Shown: positions 53,305 through 62,255, counted from the first letter of the stretch. The stretch is 64,000 nt of DNA from an uncultured Collinsella sp. (GCA_958435945.1 CAUBIC010000001.1:124001-188000), one strand, 5' to 3'. Notes: generated by a model from the letters alone, not told the origin. Program-made: numbers and translations.

Positions 53305-53968
53305 AACATATCCCATCTATTACCTCGAGGATGCAATGAACAACCTCGGCGACTGCTTTGATTATGCCGTTAACGATTATGGAGCCGAAGGATCGGAAGT
53401 TGCTGAACTCTTTTGCCTGAGCGGCGTAGCTCGCGAGTTCGAACGCGGCAACGCATGGGTCGTATCGGGAAAATCGGGCGTTGAGCTGTTCGCGCTTATC
53501 GCTGAAAGGTCCGGCTATCAGAGCGGGTTTATACCGGATCGCACCTATCGTTTTGAGAAGACGCCAGAGTATTGGACAGGCTGGATACTGGCATATCTGC
53601 AGTGGCGTTTAGGGGAGTCTTTCGAAGACCTGCTGCATGTCGTTCCGTTTGACGCACTGCGCAGTCTGTACTATCCCTGGCACGAAGCCTCGGAGGAACG
53701 CGTGGCTCGCCTCGTCTGCGATATGGCGAAAAAAGCGTCCAGGCAAACCAAACTTGCGTTAGCAAGAAAGAAGCTTAAGAAAACCCAACAAGATCTAGCA
53801 TACGAATCGGGTGTGTCACTCCGCTCAATCCAAATGTACGAGCAGCGCCAGAGAAACATCAATGAAGCTTCGGTAACAAGCGTAAGAGCCATAGCAAAAG
53901 CCCTCCACTGCAACATCGAAGATCTCCTAGAGCCAGTCTTCGAATACAAAGAAACCAGCGCCGCCTAA
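53270..53968 (+). CDS. HTH partner of DUF3990, candidate antitoxin
   Basis: This 232-residue protein has an N-terminal domain (YYLEDAMNNLGDCFDYAVND, then FERGNAWVVSGKSGVELF) of the kind paired with DUF3990, and a C-terminal Cro/CI-type helix-turn-helix (KKTQQDLAYESGVSLRSIQM). It starts inside the DUF3990 gene, so the two are translationally linked; ATG 53336 is an alternative start. It likely binds the palindrome at 52557-52601 and neutralises its neighbour, by analogy to toxin-antitoxin operons. Confidence 0.75.
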   Translation: MIQELTNCGPSRTYPIYYLEDAMNNLGDCFDYAVNDYGAEGSEVAELFCLSGVAREFERGNAWVVSGKSGVELFALIAERSGYQSGFIPDRTYRFEKTPEYWTGWILAYLQWRLGESFEDLLHVVPFDALRSLYYPWHEASEERVARLVCDMAKKASRQTKLALARKKLKKTQQDLAYESGVSLRSIQMYEQRQRNINEASVTSVRAIAKALHCNIEDLLEPVFEYKETSAA

Positions 53969-54116
53969 ACCAATATATTGCCAAGGTTTGTATCTAGTAA
54001 GCGCTCCTTACCAGCAAGAGTCCCTACCAATAGATAGCGGCTTAAAGGGCCGAAATCGTATGAATGGCATTGCGACTTCCAAATGGGTGACTGCTGCTTG
54101 AAAAGCTATAGAAATA

Positions 54117-54136
54117 GGGGCCGATTTAACGGCCCC
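54117..54136 (-). terminator. Terminator of the small secreted-protein locus
   Basis: GGGGCCG-ATTTAA-CGGCCCC is followed on the minus strand by TATTTCTATA, 35 nt after the 34-residue ORF. Confidence 0.6.
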
Positions 54137-54170
54137 AAGCATCGCATAAATGGCATATACGTTTTATCAA

Positions 54171-54275
54171 CTATTTCTTGTTTTTAACCCATTTGCAGAT
54201 ACGCCAAATAAGCACTCCGACGAGAATCCAAACGAGAGCGATCATAATGTCTGAGCGTGCAGGAATTGGAATCAT
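54171..54275 (-). CDS. 34-residue membrane peptide
   Basis: A short ORF encodes one hydrophobic segment (IMIALVWILVGVLIWRI) followed by a basic tail, CKWVKNKK. A good ribosome site, GAGGAAG, lies 5 nt before ATG 54275. It starts 24 nt after the secreted-protein gene on the same strand. This could be a small membrane partner or a type I toxin-like peptide. Function is unknown. Confidence 0.55.
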   Translation of the reverse strand: MIPIPARSDIMIALVWILVGVLIWRICKWVKNKK

Positions 54276-54299
54276 TGAACTTCCTCAATTGATGTGAGT

Positions 54300-54815
54300 C
54301 TAGTTTGCATAGGTGTGGAGCGTGCTGCCTTCCATGGTCGCTTGCAACACGGCGATACCGGACGTCATCCCCATCGATTCATAGTTGAGTCGATATGTCG
54401 CCTGTTTCGAGTTCCATATAAAGGACTCGTTAGTTACCGTACAGCCGATAGTCGTATAGTTTTGTCCCCAAGCGCTGGTAATGAGCGAGTTCGCTATCTT
54501 GATCTTGAATTCGCGATAAATAAAAGGACTGTTGTAATAGATAGTCCAAGTTCCAGATGCGTTGTTGTAGTAACTGTCCCATATCAGGCTGGGTTCATTG
54601 GTTTTTTTAATTCCTATTACTGCAACGGTCCCATCCTTAAGCTTGATTTGATGAGACTGCTCGGGACCTTTCGTTAAATCAAAATCTTGGGTTGCGCCAG
54701 AAATTGCGACAGCATCGCTTTCTGCAGCATAAGCAGTCGAAGGGCTAAACGAGAAACATATCGGTAATATCAAAAGTATCGAGAGGAAAAACGAAGCTTT
54801 GAGTGTGCGTAACAC
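54300..54815 (-). CDS. Secreted DUF5626-like protein
   Basis: This 171-residue protein has a signal peptide (basic start, hydrophobic core FFLSILLILPICFSF, cleavage after AYA). The mature part (FDLTKGPEQSHQIKLKDG, then TIGCTVTNESFIWNSKQATY) resembles DUF5626 secreted proteins. GTG at 54815 sits 5 nt after GGAGGTGG, a far better site than the in-frame ATG at 54830. Low GC compared with flanking genes suggests acquisition. Function unknown. Confidence 0.75.
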   Translation of the reverse strand: MLRTLKASFFLSILLILPICFSFSPSTAYAAESDAVAISGATQDFDLTKGPEQSHQIKLKDGTVAVIGIKKTNEPSLIWDSYYNNASGTWTIYYNSPFIYREFKIKIANSLITSAWGQNYTTIGCTVTNESFIWNSKQATYRLNYESMGMTSGIAVLQATMEGSTLHTYAN

Positions 54816-55072
54816 TTTGACCACCTCCATACTGCGATGCCTAGTTAAATAGTAGCATAGATAAACAGTTTATTATGTAACCTAAAAAGCCCCTATCTGC
54901 CCGGCGCCCCTTCAAAGCGTGGGTCCCTGTAGACATCCTCAGCAAGGTAAACGCAGGGATGGTCGGGGTGTTCCCCTCAAAATTATTCCGCAGCGCGAAG
55001 GCCTCTCGTCTGTGGCTCCGTTGGAGCACAAGATTAAATCAGCGAATGCGATTATCCTGTCGAGGCTGCGCA

Positions 55073-55189
55073 GGTCCCCTTGGGGCTTCCCCTGAAAACA
55101 ATCCGCAGATCGAATTGCCCCGTCGCGCGAAGCGCACGACGGGGCAATTCATGATCGAGGACGTTTTCAGGGGAAGCCCCAAGGGGACC
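55073..55189 (-). repeat. Nested-hairpin 3-prime element, copy D
   Basis: Perfect 27-bp outer arms (left arm starts GGTCCCCTTGGGGCTTCCCC) enclose, on the minus strand, GTCCTCGATCATG, a 14-bp inner hairpin with GAATTGCCCCGTCG, and GATCTGCGGATT. It begins 23 nt after the thrB stop, in thrB orientation. The stretch 54841-55072 upstream holds no supported gene. Confidence 0.85.
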
Positions 55190-55212
55190 GGTGAGAGCAA
55201 TGAGGCAGGGCG

Positions 55213-56094
55213 CTACAGGTACTCGATTTGAGCGCCCTCGGTGTCGCACGTCAGAATATGCGTGTCACACTTGGAGAACTGCTCACGCAGCTTGACCTGC
55301 AGGAACTTTGCCACGATGGTGTCGTCAGTCACGGCCATGAGGGTCGAGCCCGAACCACTAATCCAGATGGTCTTGGCGCCGCCGTTAAGGCAGGTATCGC
55401 GCACGGCGTTGTAGTCGGGGATGAGGCGGCGACGATAGGGCTCCTGGATGCGGTCGTCATTAGCGGCGGCAATCAGGTCCAGGTCGCCGGTTTCCAGGCC
55501 GCGCGTCATGCCGGCGATGCGGCCCATTTGCCATACGGCAGTGGAGAGTGGAATCTCCTGCGGCACAACCTTGCGCGCCTCGCTCGTATGTACCTCGTAG
55601 GGCGGAATCACGGTAATAAAACGCAAGCGATCGCTTACCTCGTAGCGCAGGCACTGGGGAAGCGAATCGGTCGGCGTAAAGGAGCAGACGGCGCCGCCCA
55701 GGATAGCGGGGGCGACGTTATCGGGATGCCCTTCGACCTCGGTGGCAATGCGGACGAGCTCGGCGCGGTCGACGGTGTGGCCCGTCAGCGCGGCGGCCGC
55801 CATGATGCCAGCGACGACGCAGGTTGAGCTGGAACCCAGGCCGCGGGCGACGGGCACGTCGGTCTGAATGTCGATGGCGACGGGGAAGGCCGGCTCGCCC
55901 CATGCGGCCAGTGCATCCACAAAGCTCACGTAGACCAGGTTATTCTCGTTTTGGAACTCCTCGGGGCAGCCCGTGATGGTGAGCTTGTCGGCGCGCTCAA
56001 AGGTAAAGTGCGAGTAGAGGCTGACGGCCATGCCGAGGGTATCGTAGCCAATGCCCAAGTTGGCGCTTGTTGCTGGGACGGTGATCTTGATCAT
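55213..56094 (-). CDS. thrB: Homoserine kinase
   Basis: This 293-residue GHMP kinase makes O-phosphohomoserine for threonine synthesis. The N terminus ITVPATSANLGIGYDTLGMA and the ATP loop VPVARGLGSSSTCVVAG are diagnostic. The C-terminal SGSGSTLMAVT motif is present. It lies after thrC on the same strand, but a terminator and a structured repeat separate them, so they may be transcribed apart. Confidence 0.95.
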   Translation of the reverse strand: MIKITVPATSANLGIGYDTLGMAVSLYSHFTFERADKLTITGCPEEFQNENNLVYVSFVDALAAWGEPAFPVAIDIQTDVPVARGLGSSSTCVVAGIMAAAALTGHTVDRAELVRIATEVEGHPDNVAPAILGGAVCSFTPTDSLPQCLRYEVSDRLRFITVIPPYEVHTSEARKVVPQEIPLSTAVWQMGRIAGMTRGLETGDLDLIAAANDDRIQEPYRRRLIPDYNAVRDTCLNGGAKTIWISGSGSTLMAVTDDTIVAKFLQVKLREQFSKCDTHILTCDTEGAQIEYL

Positions 56095-56107
56095 GTGAGT
56101 CCTCCTG

Positions 56108-56219
56108 GCGTGCCTGGCTGTTTAGTTCGCTGCTCGGGCAGTCCTGCGCAAGACGGAAAGCACATTAAGTGCTTTCCTTTGCGTGCGGAACTCGCGACGA
56201 ACTAAACAGCCAGGCACGC
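56108..56219 (-). repeat. Nested-hairpin 3-prime element, divergent copy E
   Basis: Perfect 22-bp outer arms (starting GCGTGCCTGGCTGTTTAGTT) enclose an inner GGAAAGCAC / GTGCTTTCC hairpin. Flanks on the minus strand, GTTCCGCACGCAAAGG and GTCTTGCGCAGGAC, loosely match GTCCTCGGACATGCAAAG and GTCCTGCGG of copies A-D. It lies between thrC and thrB. Confidence 0.6.
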
Positions 56220-56256
56220 TATGCACGTTCGTCATCATCCCGGTAGGTATCTGATA

Positions 56257-56289
56257 AAAGAAGGTGCGCCGGCTTTCGCCGGCGCCTTA
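56257..56289 (-). terminator. thrC terminator
   Basis: GGCGCCGGCGAAAGCCGGCGC is followed on the minus strand by ACCTTCTTTT, just after the thrC stop. Confidence 0.8.
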
Positions 56290-56297
56290 TAAGGGGT

Positions 56298-57812
56298 TTA
56301 GTTGGTTGCTATCTTTTTTGCAGCCTGCTCTACGTAGCTGGCCATCTCATCGACGTCGCAGACGTCTTCGAAGCGGACGGGCTTGGACTCGAGCTCGGCG
56401 AGCTGTGCCGGGGCGACCGTGTTGGTTGCCTGCTCGAGCACGTGCATGGCCTCAAAGTCGTCCTCGGGAACGTCGAGCCCCAGGGCGTCGCAGCAGGCGC
56501 GCGGGAACTTGTAGGGGCTTGCGGTCGAAAGCAGCACGCGGGCCTTGGCACCCTCGGCGGGAGCGACTTTTTCAAAGACGTGATAGCCGCAAGCGGTGTG
56601 CGGGTCGATCACGTAGCCGTTCGCATCCCAGCAGCTCTTGATGGCAGTGCGGACCTCGTCCTCGCTGGCCCAACCGCAGCCAAAGACGCTCTGAATCTTT
56701 GCCAGCAGGTCGGCGGGAACCTCGTAGCGACCAGTCTGTGCCAGCTGCTCCATAAGGCCGGCAACGAGCTCGCAGTCGCCGTTGGACAGGAAGTACAGCA
56801 TGCGCTCCAGGTTGGAGCTAATAAGGATGTCCATCGACGGCGAGATGGTCGTGAAGAACGGGCGGTTACGGTCGTAAACGCCGGTGGTCAGGAAGTCGGC
56901 AAGCACGTTGTTCTTGTCGCTCGCCACGACGAGCTTGGCGACGGGCAGACCCATGCGCTTGGCGTAGTAGCCGGCCAAGATATCGCCAAAGTTGCCGGTC
57001 GGTACGCAGAACTCCACGGCGTCGCCGGCCTCGATGGCGCCGGCGCGCAGCAGCTGCGCATAGGCGGCAAAGTAGTAGACGACCTGCGGTACCAGGCGGC
57101 CGACGTTGATGGAGTTGGCGCTCGAAAGCACCGTGCCGGCGGCCTCCAAGCGCTCGGCAAGCTCCTTATCGGCAAAGATGCGCTTGACGGCACTCTGGGC
57201 GTCGTCGAAGTTGCCGCGGATGCCGCAGACGGCGACGTTATCGCCCTCCTGCGTGGACATCTGCAGGTTCTGGACGCGGCTGACCTTGCCCTCGGGATAA
57301 AAGACGGTGATGCCCGTGCCCGGAGCGTCGGCAAAACCGGCGAGCGCGGCCTTGCCCGTGTCGCCCGACGTGGCGGTGACGATCATGATGCGCTCAGCGC
57401 CGCCGTCCCTGGCGGAAGTGCGGGCCATCAGACGGGGGAGCATCTGCAGGGCGACGTCCTTGAAGGCGCTTGTGGGGCCGCCAAAGAGCTCCATCACATA
57501 GGTCTGAGGGGCGTCGGCGCCCGGCGCAGCGTCGAGTTTGACGAGCGGCGTAACCTCTTCACTCGCGAACGTGCCGCGGTATGCCTCGTCGACACACGCC
57601 GAAATTTCTTCCGCCGTGTAATCATTCAGTAACATTCCCAACACATCTTGAGCGATTTCAAAGTACGATTTATCTGCAAGCGAGCTGATATCGACCTGCT
57701 GGGTGCCGAGCTCGTCCGAGACAAACAAACCCCCGTCGGGAGCGATGCCGGTACGGATTGCCACCTTACTTGAGCACGATAAAGTGCGTCCTCGTGTACT
57801 ATGATAAGTTCC
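56298..57812 (-). CDS. thrC: Threonine synthase
   Basis: This 504-residue PLP enzyme converts O-phosphohomoserine to threonine. YHSTRGRTL at the start, then APDGGLFVSDE, and FGGPTSAFKDVALQ with the PLP lysine are typical of the longer ThrC type. The phosphate-binding region TSGDTGKAALAGF is present. ATG at 57812 follows GGAGC; the 16-residue upstream extension is rejected. It is divergent from lysC 107 nt away. Confidence 0.95.
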   Translation of the reverse strand, partial: GTYHSTRGRTLSCSSKVAIRTGIAPDGGLFVSDELGTQQVDISSLADKSYFEIAQDVLGMLLNDYTAEEISACVDEAYRGTFASEEVTPLVKLDAAPGADAPQTYVMELFGGPTSAFKDVALQMLPRLMARTSARDGGAERIMIVTATSGDTGKAALAGFADAPGTGITVFYPEGKVSRVQNLQMSTQEGDNVAVCGIRGNFDDAQSAVKRIFADKELAERLEAAGTVLSSANSINVGRLVPQVVYYFAAYAQLLRAGAIEAGDAVEFCVPTGNFGDILAGYYAKRMGLPVAKLVVASDKNNVLADFLTTGVYDRNRPFFTTISPSMDILISSNLERMLYFLSNGDCELVAGLMEQLAQTGRYEVPADLLAKIQSVFGCGWASEDEVRTAIKSCWDANGYVIDPHTACGYHVFEKVAPAEGAKARVLLSTASPYKFPRACCDALGLDVPEDDFEAMHVLEQATNTVAPAQLAELESKPVRFEDVCDVDEMASYVEQAAKKIATN

Positions 57813-57919
57813 CATATAACACTGCTCCTCGGATGCCTTGGTCCCAATCGGTGAAACCATGGTATCAGAGCGCGCAAAATAGGTTTGCAGAGGCTTTTTA
57901 GAAAGGTAACCTCAAGCCC

Positions 57920-59308
57920 ATGATTAAGATTGCCAAGTTTGGCGGCTCGTCGGTCGCCGACGCTGAACACTTCAAGAAGATCAAGGCCATCGTCGACGCC
58001 GACCCTGCCCGCCGTTTTGTGGTGGTTTCCGCCTGCGGCCGCCGCTTTAAGGGCGACACCAAGGTGACCGACCTGCTCTACCTGGTTAACGCGCACGTTA
58101 AGTATCACGTGTCGTGCGAGGAACTGCTCGAGGACATCGGCCAGCGCTATTTTGATATCGCTGACGAGCTGGAGCTCACCTATCCCATCCGCGAGGAGTT
58201 CGCGGCCTTTGCCGAGCGCGCCCGCTCGGGCGGCTACTCTACCGAGGAGCTCGTGAGCCGCGGCGAGTATTTCACCGCTCGCCTGATGGCCGAGTACCTG
58301 GGCCTGCCGTTCCTGGACGCCGCGACGGTTGTGGCGTTCCATCACGACGGTACGCTCAGCATGAATCGCACCTCCGAGCTGGTGCAGGAGTACGGTCAGC
58401 AGGGCGGCTTTGTTATGCCCGGTTTCTACGGCGCGACGCGTGAGGGCCAGATCAAGCTGCTCGACCGTGGCGGCGGCGATATTTCCGGCTCGATTCTGGC
58501 CAAGTGCCTGGGTGCCGACCTGTACGAGAACTGGACCGACGTCTCGGGCTTCTATTCTGCCGATCCGCGTATTGTTCCCGAGGCTCAGCCCATTGCGCGT
58601 GTTACCTACGAGGAGCTGCGCGAGCTTTCGTACATGGGTGCGAGCGTCCTGCACGAGGAGGCCGTGTTCCCCGTGCGCGAGGCTGGTATTCCGCTGGTCA
58701 TCAAGAACACCAATGCGCCGCAGGACCCCGGCACCATCATTAGCGAGACGGCTGACGAGGGCGAGGCAGAGCCCATCATTACCGGCGTGACCGGCAAGCG
58801 CGGTTTTGTCGCCATCAACGTCGCCCGCGACCGCACCAAGCCCCGCGTCGGCTTTATGCGCCGCGCGCTTTCGGTCTTCGAGCGTTATGACGTTTCCGTC
58901 GAGCACATGCCCACCGGTGTCGACCGCTTTGGCGCCGTGGTACAGGAGCAGGATGTGCACGATTCACTGTACTCACTCGTGGGCGACATTCAGCAGGAGG
59001 TCGAGCCGCTCGAGATCGAGGTTGTCGAGGGCCTGGCGCTCATCGCTACCGTCGGCCGTAACCTGCGCGGCCGCGCAGGTATCTCGGGCCATCTGTTTGG
59101 TATGCTTGGCCAGGCCGGCGTGAGTGTGCGCATGATCTCGCAGAGCTGTGACGAGATCAACATCATTATCGGTGTCGAGGAGAAGGACTTCGACCTGGCG
59201 ATTCAGACCATCTACCGCGCCTTCTCCGACGAGAACGGCATTGTGAAGGTCTCCGATCTGGAGGCTCCCGCGCCGGTCGATCCCGCTCTGGTCGCGCTCC
59301 ACAAGTAG
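57920..59308 (+). CDS. lysC: Aspartate kinase
   Basis: This 462-residue enzyme phosphorylates aspartate, the entry to lysine, threonine and methionine synthesis. KFGGSSVADAEHFKKI opens the kinase domain (to about residue 300), with MPGFYGATREGQIKLLDRGG mid-domain. Two C-terminal ACT domains (from about 305 and 385) imply feedback by an amino acid. The length fits the monofunctional single-subunit type. GAAAGGTAA precedes the ATG. Confidence 0.95.
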   Translation: MIKIAKFGGSSVADAEHFKKIKAIVDADPARRFVVVSACGRRFKGDTKVTDLLYLVNAHVKYHVSCEELLEDIGQRYFDIADELELTYPIREEFAAFAERARSGGYSTEELVSRGEYFTARLMAEYLGLPFLDAATVVAFHHDGTLSMNRTSELVQEYGQQGGFVMPGFYGATREGQIKLLDRGGGDISGSILAKCLGADLYENWTDVSGFYSADPRIVPEAQPIARVTYEELRELSYMGASVLHEEAVFPVREAGIPLVIKNTNAPQDPGTIISETADEGEAEPIITGVTGKRGFVAINVARDRTKPRVGFMRRALSVFERYDVSVEHMPTGVDRFGAVVQEQDVHDSLYSLVGDIQQEVEPLEIEVVEGLALIATVGRNLRGRAGISGHLFGMLGQAGVSVRMISQSCDEINIIIGVEEKDFDLAIQTIYRAFSDENGIVKVSDLEAPAPVDPALVALHK

Positions 59309-59319
59309 CTGCTATCCCA

Positions 59320-59350
59320 GTAGATTTTTGGACTTGCCTCAAAAATCTAT
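59320..59350 (+). repeat. Hairpin after lysC
   Basis: TAGATTTTTG and TCAAAAATCTA arms have an 8-nt loop, 12 nt after the lysC stop and before the GC-rich terminator. Confidence 0.5.
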
Positions 59351-59380
59351 GGCGGGGCGTTTCGTTTCGGTTTCGTTTCG

Positions 59381-59412
59381 ACGGGGCGGGTTTCGTGCCC
59401 GCCCCGTTCTTG
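59381..59412 (+). terminator. lysC terminator
   Basis: ACGGGGCGGG-TTTCGTG-CCCGCCCCGT is followed by TCTTG. Confidence 0.8.
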
Positions 59413-59481
59413 TATACACTGGCAACAATAATCGGCCTGCTTGGCGTGCGGGCAAAAGCCACAACCTTTAAAGGGGGAAGC

Positions 59482-60507
59482 ATGAAACAGTACACGGTTG
59501 CTATTTTGGGCGCGACGGGAGCCGTGGGCACCCAGATGCTCGAGTGCCTCAACGAGCAGGAGTTCCCGGTTGGCAAGCTCAAGCTGCTGGCGAGCGCGCG
59601 TTCTGCGGGCAAGACCGTCGAGTTCCGTGGCGAGCAGATCGTGATCGAAGAGGCTTGCCCCGAGGCCTTTGAGGGCTGCGACATTGTGCTTGGAGCCGCC
59701 GGTGACGATATCGCGAAGGAGCTGCTGCCCGAGGCCGTCAAGCGCGGCGCCGTCGTGGTCGACAACAGCCATGCCTTCCGTATGGATCCCGAGGTGCCGC
59801 TGGTCGTGCCCGAGATCAATGCCGACGATATCAAGTGGCATCACGGCCTTATCGCCAACCCCAACTGCGCGACTATCATCGGCCTGGTTCCCACGTGGCC
59901 GCTGCATCAGCTCGCTGGCGTGAAGCGCATGATCGTCTCGACGTACCAGGCGGCTTCGGGTGCTGGCGCCCCCGGTATGGCCGAGCTCGAGGCTCAGCTG
60001 GCCGCCCTGGGCCGTGGCGAGGAGATTCCCGAGCCGCGCGCGTTTGCCGCCCAGCTCGCGAGCAACCTGATTCCGCAGATTGGCGGCGTCAAGGAGGAGG
60101 GCTTTACCTCCGAGGAGATGAAGTTGCAAAACGAGGGCCGCAAGATCATGCATCTGCCCGAGCTGCGCGTGAACTGCACCTGTGTGCGCGTGCCCGTGCT
60201 GCGCTCGCACTCCGAGAGCATCACGCTTGAGTTCGAGCGCGACATCACGGTGGAAGAGGCCCGTGCCGCGCTGGCTGCCGCTCCGGGTGTCAAGCTAGTT
60301 GACGACATGAGCGCCGAGGATGCGCACGACCGCTTCCCCATGCCGATGGACACCTCCGACCAGGACCTGATTTGGGTCGGTCGCGTACGCCGCGACATCT
60401 CGAACCCCGAGGCCGCGCGTGGCATCACCTTCTGGTGCTGCGGCGACCAAATCCGTAAGGGCGCGGCAACCAACGCCGTCCAGATCGCTAAGCTGCTCTG
60501 CGAGTAG
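59482..60507 (+). CDS. asd: Aspartate-semialdehyde dehydrogenase
   Basis: This 341-residue NADPH enzyme converts aspartyl phosphate to the semialdehyde. The nucleotide loop GATGAVGTQML, the catalytic Cys in NPNCATI, and the later RVPVLRSHSE match Asd. ATG at 59482 follows GGGGGAAG. With lysC just upstream and thrB/thrC divergent, this is the aspartate-to-threonine block, minus homoserine dehydrogenase. Confidence 0.96.
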   Translation: MKQYTVAILGATGAVGTQMLECLNEQEFPVGKLKLLASARSAGKTVEFRGEQIVIEEACPEAFEGCDIVLGAAGDDIAKELLPEAVKRGAVVVDNSHAFRMDPEVPLVVPEINADDIKWHHGLIANPNCATIIGLVPTWPLHQLAGVKRMIVSTYQAASGAGAPGMAELEAQLAALGRGEEIPEPRAFAAQLASNLIPQIGGVKEEGFTSEEMKLQNEGRKIMHLPELRVNCTCVRVPVLRSHSESITLEFERDITVEEARAALAAAPGVKLVDDMSAEDAHDRFPMPMDTSDQDLIWVGRVRRDISNPEAARGITFWCCGDQIRKGAATNAVQIAKLLCE

Positions 60508-60519
60508 TGTGACCTGTCC

Positions 60520-60649
60520 GGCGGGGGCCGGGCTTAGTTTTCAGAACGTCCTCGACCATGTGTGGCGCCTTGTCCTGCTCCTTCGGAGCCGCGGACAAGG
60601 CGCCACACTGGTCTGCGGAGTGTTCTGAAAACTAAGCCCGGCCCCCGCC
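60520..60649 (+). repeat. Nested-hairpin 3-prime element, copy C
   Basis: Perfect 28-bp outer arms (left arm starts GGCGGGGGCCGGGCTTAGTT) enclose GTCCTCGACCATG, a 15-bp inner hairpin with TGTGGCGCCTTGTCC, and GGTCTGCGGAGT. It begins 13 nt after the asd stop. Confidence 0.85.
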
Positions 60650-60917
60650 TGCGGTGACTCGGCTGCGAGCGGCCTGCGATGGGGCCGTTGTTGGCTGGGG
60701 CCGCTGGGCTGATGTGAGGGCACGTGGCCGTTGCGGGCCCTGGCCCCGGCGGCGGCCTCGGCGCTTTGCGCCTGCCGCCTTTGGGGACTGTGGGGCGCGG
60801 CCGGCAGCTGCGGCGCGTTGCGCCTGCTGCCTGGGGTGACTGCGGGGTCGTGACGGCAGCCGCGGCGCTGTCGCGCCTGCTGCCTGGGGCGACTTTGGGG
60901 TTGGGGTGAATCGGGGT

Positions 60918-61087
60918 CTAATACTTTCCCGTGAAGTGAACGAGCTTATTTGGACCCCCGAAGCATTGGCATATTTTGACCGCTATTTCCTGCGGTTTTA
61001 CAGCGTGAATCCTGCGGTTTTTTGGGCTAAAGGTGTGGATGCTCCGGGGCTTCGTTTTTACTCGTTCACTTCTCGGGAAAGTATTAG
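60918..61087. repeat. Inverted-repeat element, 170 bp
   Basis: 27-bp ends with one mismatch (CTAATACTTTCCCG and CGGGAAAGTATTAG are the outer parts) bound a segment holding CCTGCGGTTTT twice. A 111-codon frame runs through it but is explained by the repeat. 60650-60905 is GC-rich sequence without a supported gene. Confidence 0.7.
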
Positions 61088-61253
61088 AGCTCAGCTGATA
61101 GAGGTACCTCTCTGGCGTCGAAGCCCTGCGTCTTCTTCGCTTGATTGGGGAAAACAGCCTCGCTTAAGCAATTGCGAGCCCGCCCAGACGTATCTGTGGG
61201 GTTGTCTGCACAATTCGCGGTATTATGTTGCGGAGTTTTGAAAGGAGCCGCTG

Positions 61254-61832
61254 GTGGTCACGACGACGTTTGCTTCGCCTTTGGGCGAAATCCTGCTTGC
61301 CGCTGATGGCCGCGGTTTGACGGGGCTTTGGTTTGAGGGGCAGGAGCACTTTGGCTCCACGCTTCTCAAAGAAGATCCCGAACATGTTGAAGGCGCCGAT
61401 GCGGTTTCTGGTACCGGTGGGATGTCTTCGGTGAGTCCGGCAAATGGCGCGGCTTCTTCGGTGCTTGAGCGTTCTTGGGCTTGGCTGAATGCTTATTTTG
61501 CGGGGCAGGAGCCTCGGTTTACGCCGCCGTTGCATATGATTGGCACGGCGTTTCAGCGTGAGGTTTGGTTTGAGCTGCTTTCTATCCCGCGTGGCGAGGT
61601 CGCTACGTATGGTGAGATCGCCCAGCGTGTTGCGGCTCGACATCGTGTACCGGGAAACGAAGCACCTGTTGTGTCTCCCCGTGCCGTGGGGGCCGCGGTC
61701 GCGCGGAATCCTATTTCGATCATTGTGCCGTGCCATCGCGTGGTTGCCGCCGACGGCTCGCTTAACGGATATGCCGGCGGGCTTGACCGCAAGGAGTGGC
61801 TGCTTCGGCTCGAGGGCGCGTACGAGGAATAA
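61254..61832 (+). CDS. ogt: Methylated-DNA--protein-cysteine methyltransferase
   Basis: This 192-residue suicide repair protein removes alkyl groups from O6-alkylguanine. Cys160 in the IIVPCHRVVAADG active site, FQREVWFELLSIPRGEVATY and the downstream GYAGGLDRKEWLL are typical. GTG at 61254 follows AAAGGAG. Confidence 0.94.
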   Translation: MVTTTFASPLGEILLAADGRGLTGLWFEGQEHFGSTLLKEDPEHVEGADAVSGTGGMSSVSPANGAASSVLERSWAWLNAYFAGQEPRFTPPLHMIGTAFQREVWFELLSIPRGEVATYGEIAQRVAARHRVPGNEAPVVSPRAVGAAVARNPISIIVPCHRVVAADGSLNGYAGGLDRKEWLLRLEGAYEE

Positions 61833-61865
61833 CGTTCGAGCACTTTGCATAACTAGGACGCCGTG

Positions 61866-62013
61866 AAAGAACGGGACACGCTTTCCGAATGGAGGCTCAG
61901 ACGGAAACTACGTCCCGGAATTCCGTTTTAAAGCGGGATGCGCTTTCCGAATGGCGTCCCAAGCGGAAACCGTGTCCCGGAATATAGCCTCAGAGTGGGA
62001 CGCCGTTTCCGGT
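61866..62013. repeat. Tandem CGGGACACGCTTTCCG repeat
   Basis: Two units of about 62 bp plus a partial third carry (G)CGGGAYRCGCTTTCCGAATG followed by CGGAAAC and GTCCCGG. Each unit is itself an imperfect inverted repeat. They lie between ogt and the remnant below. Confidence 0.65.
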
Positions 62014-62038
62014 TGAGACCACCTGCTTGGACATCTTT

Positions 62039-62255
62039 CTACGCCCGCTCCTGCAGAGCATAGATCGATTTGTCCATGTTGAACAGATATGCCACAACGC
62101 AGACGATGAAGAACGCCGGCAGATTACCGAAACCGAAGATCTCGCAGCCAATGAGGATCGGCGCGAGTAGCGTGTTGGTGGCGCTGCCAAAGACGGCGGC
62201 GTATCCCAGCGCGGCGCAGAGCTCGACGGGCATGCCGAGTTGAGCCTCGTTATGG
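62039..62255 (-). pseudogene. C-terminal fragment of a ClC-type chloride channel
   Basis: About 70 residues (AALGYAAVFGSATNTLLAPI, then AYLFNMDKSIYALQERA) match the C-terminal membrane end of ClC-family channels, which are about 400 residues or more. The rest is missing; the fragment is joined upstream to the Abi_2 start in another frame. It is a remnant, not a functional channel. Confidence 0.65.

Noticed and set aside
52557..54830. A prophage or integrative element around the DUF3990 and DUF5626 genes.
   Set aside because: GC drops and genes look acquired, but no integrase, phage structural gene, tRNA site or flanking direct repeats were seen.
60906..61241. A 111-codon frame ending just before ogt.
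   Set aside because: It lies across a 170-bp inverted repeat with 27-bp ends, has no recognisable protein features and is explained by the repeat.
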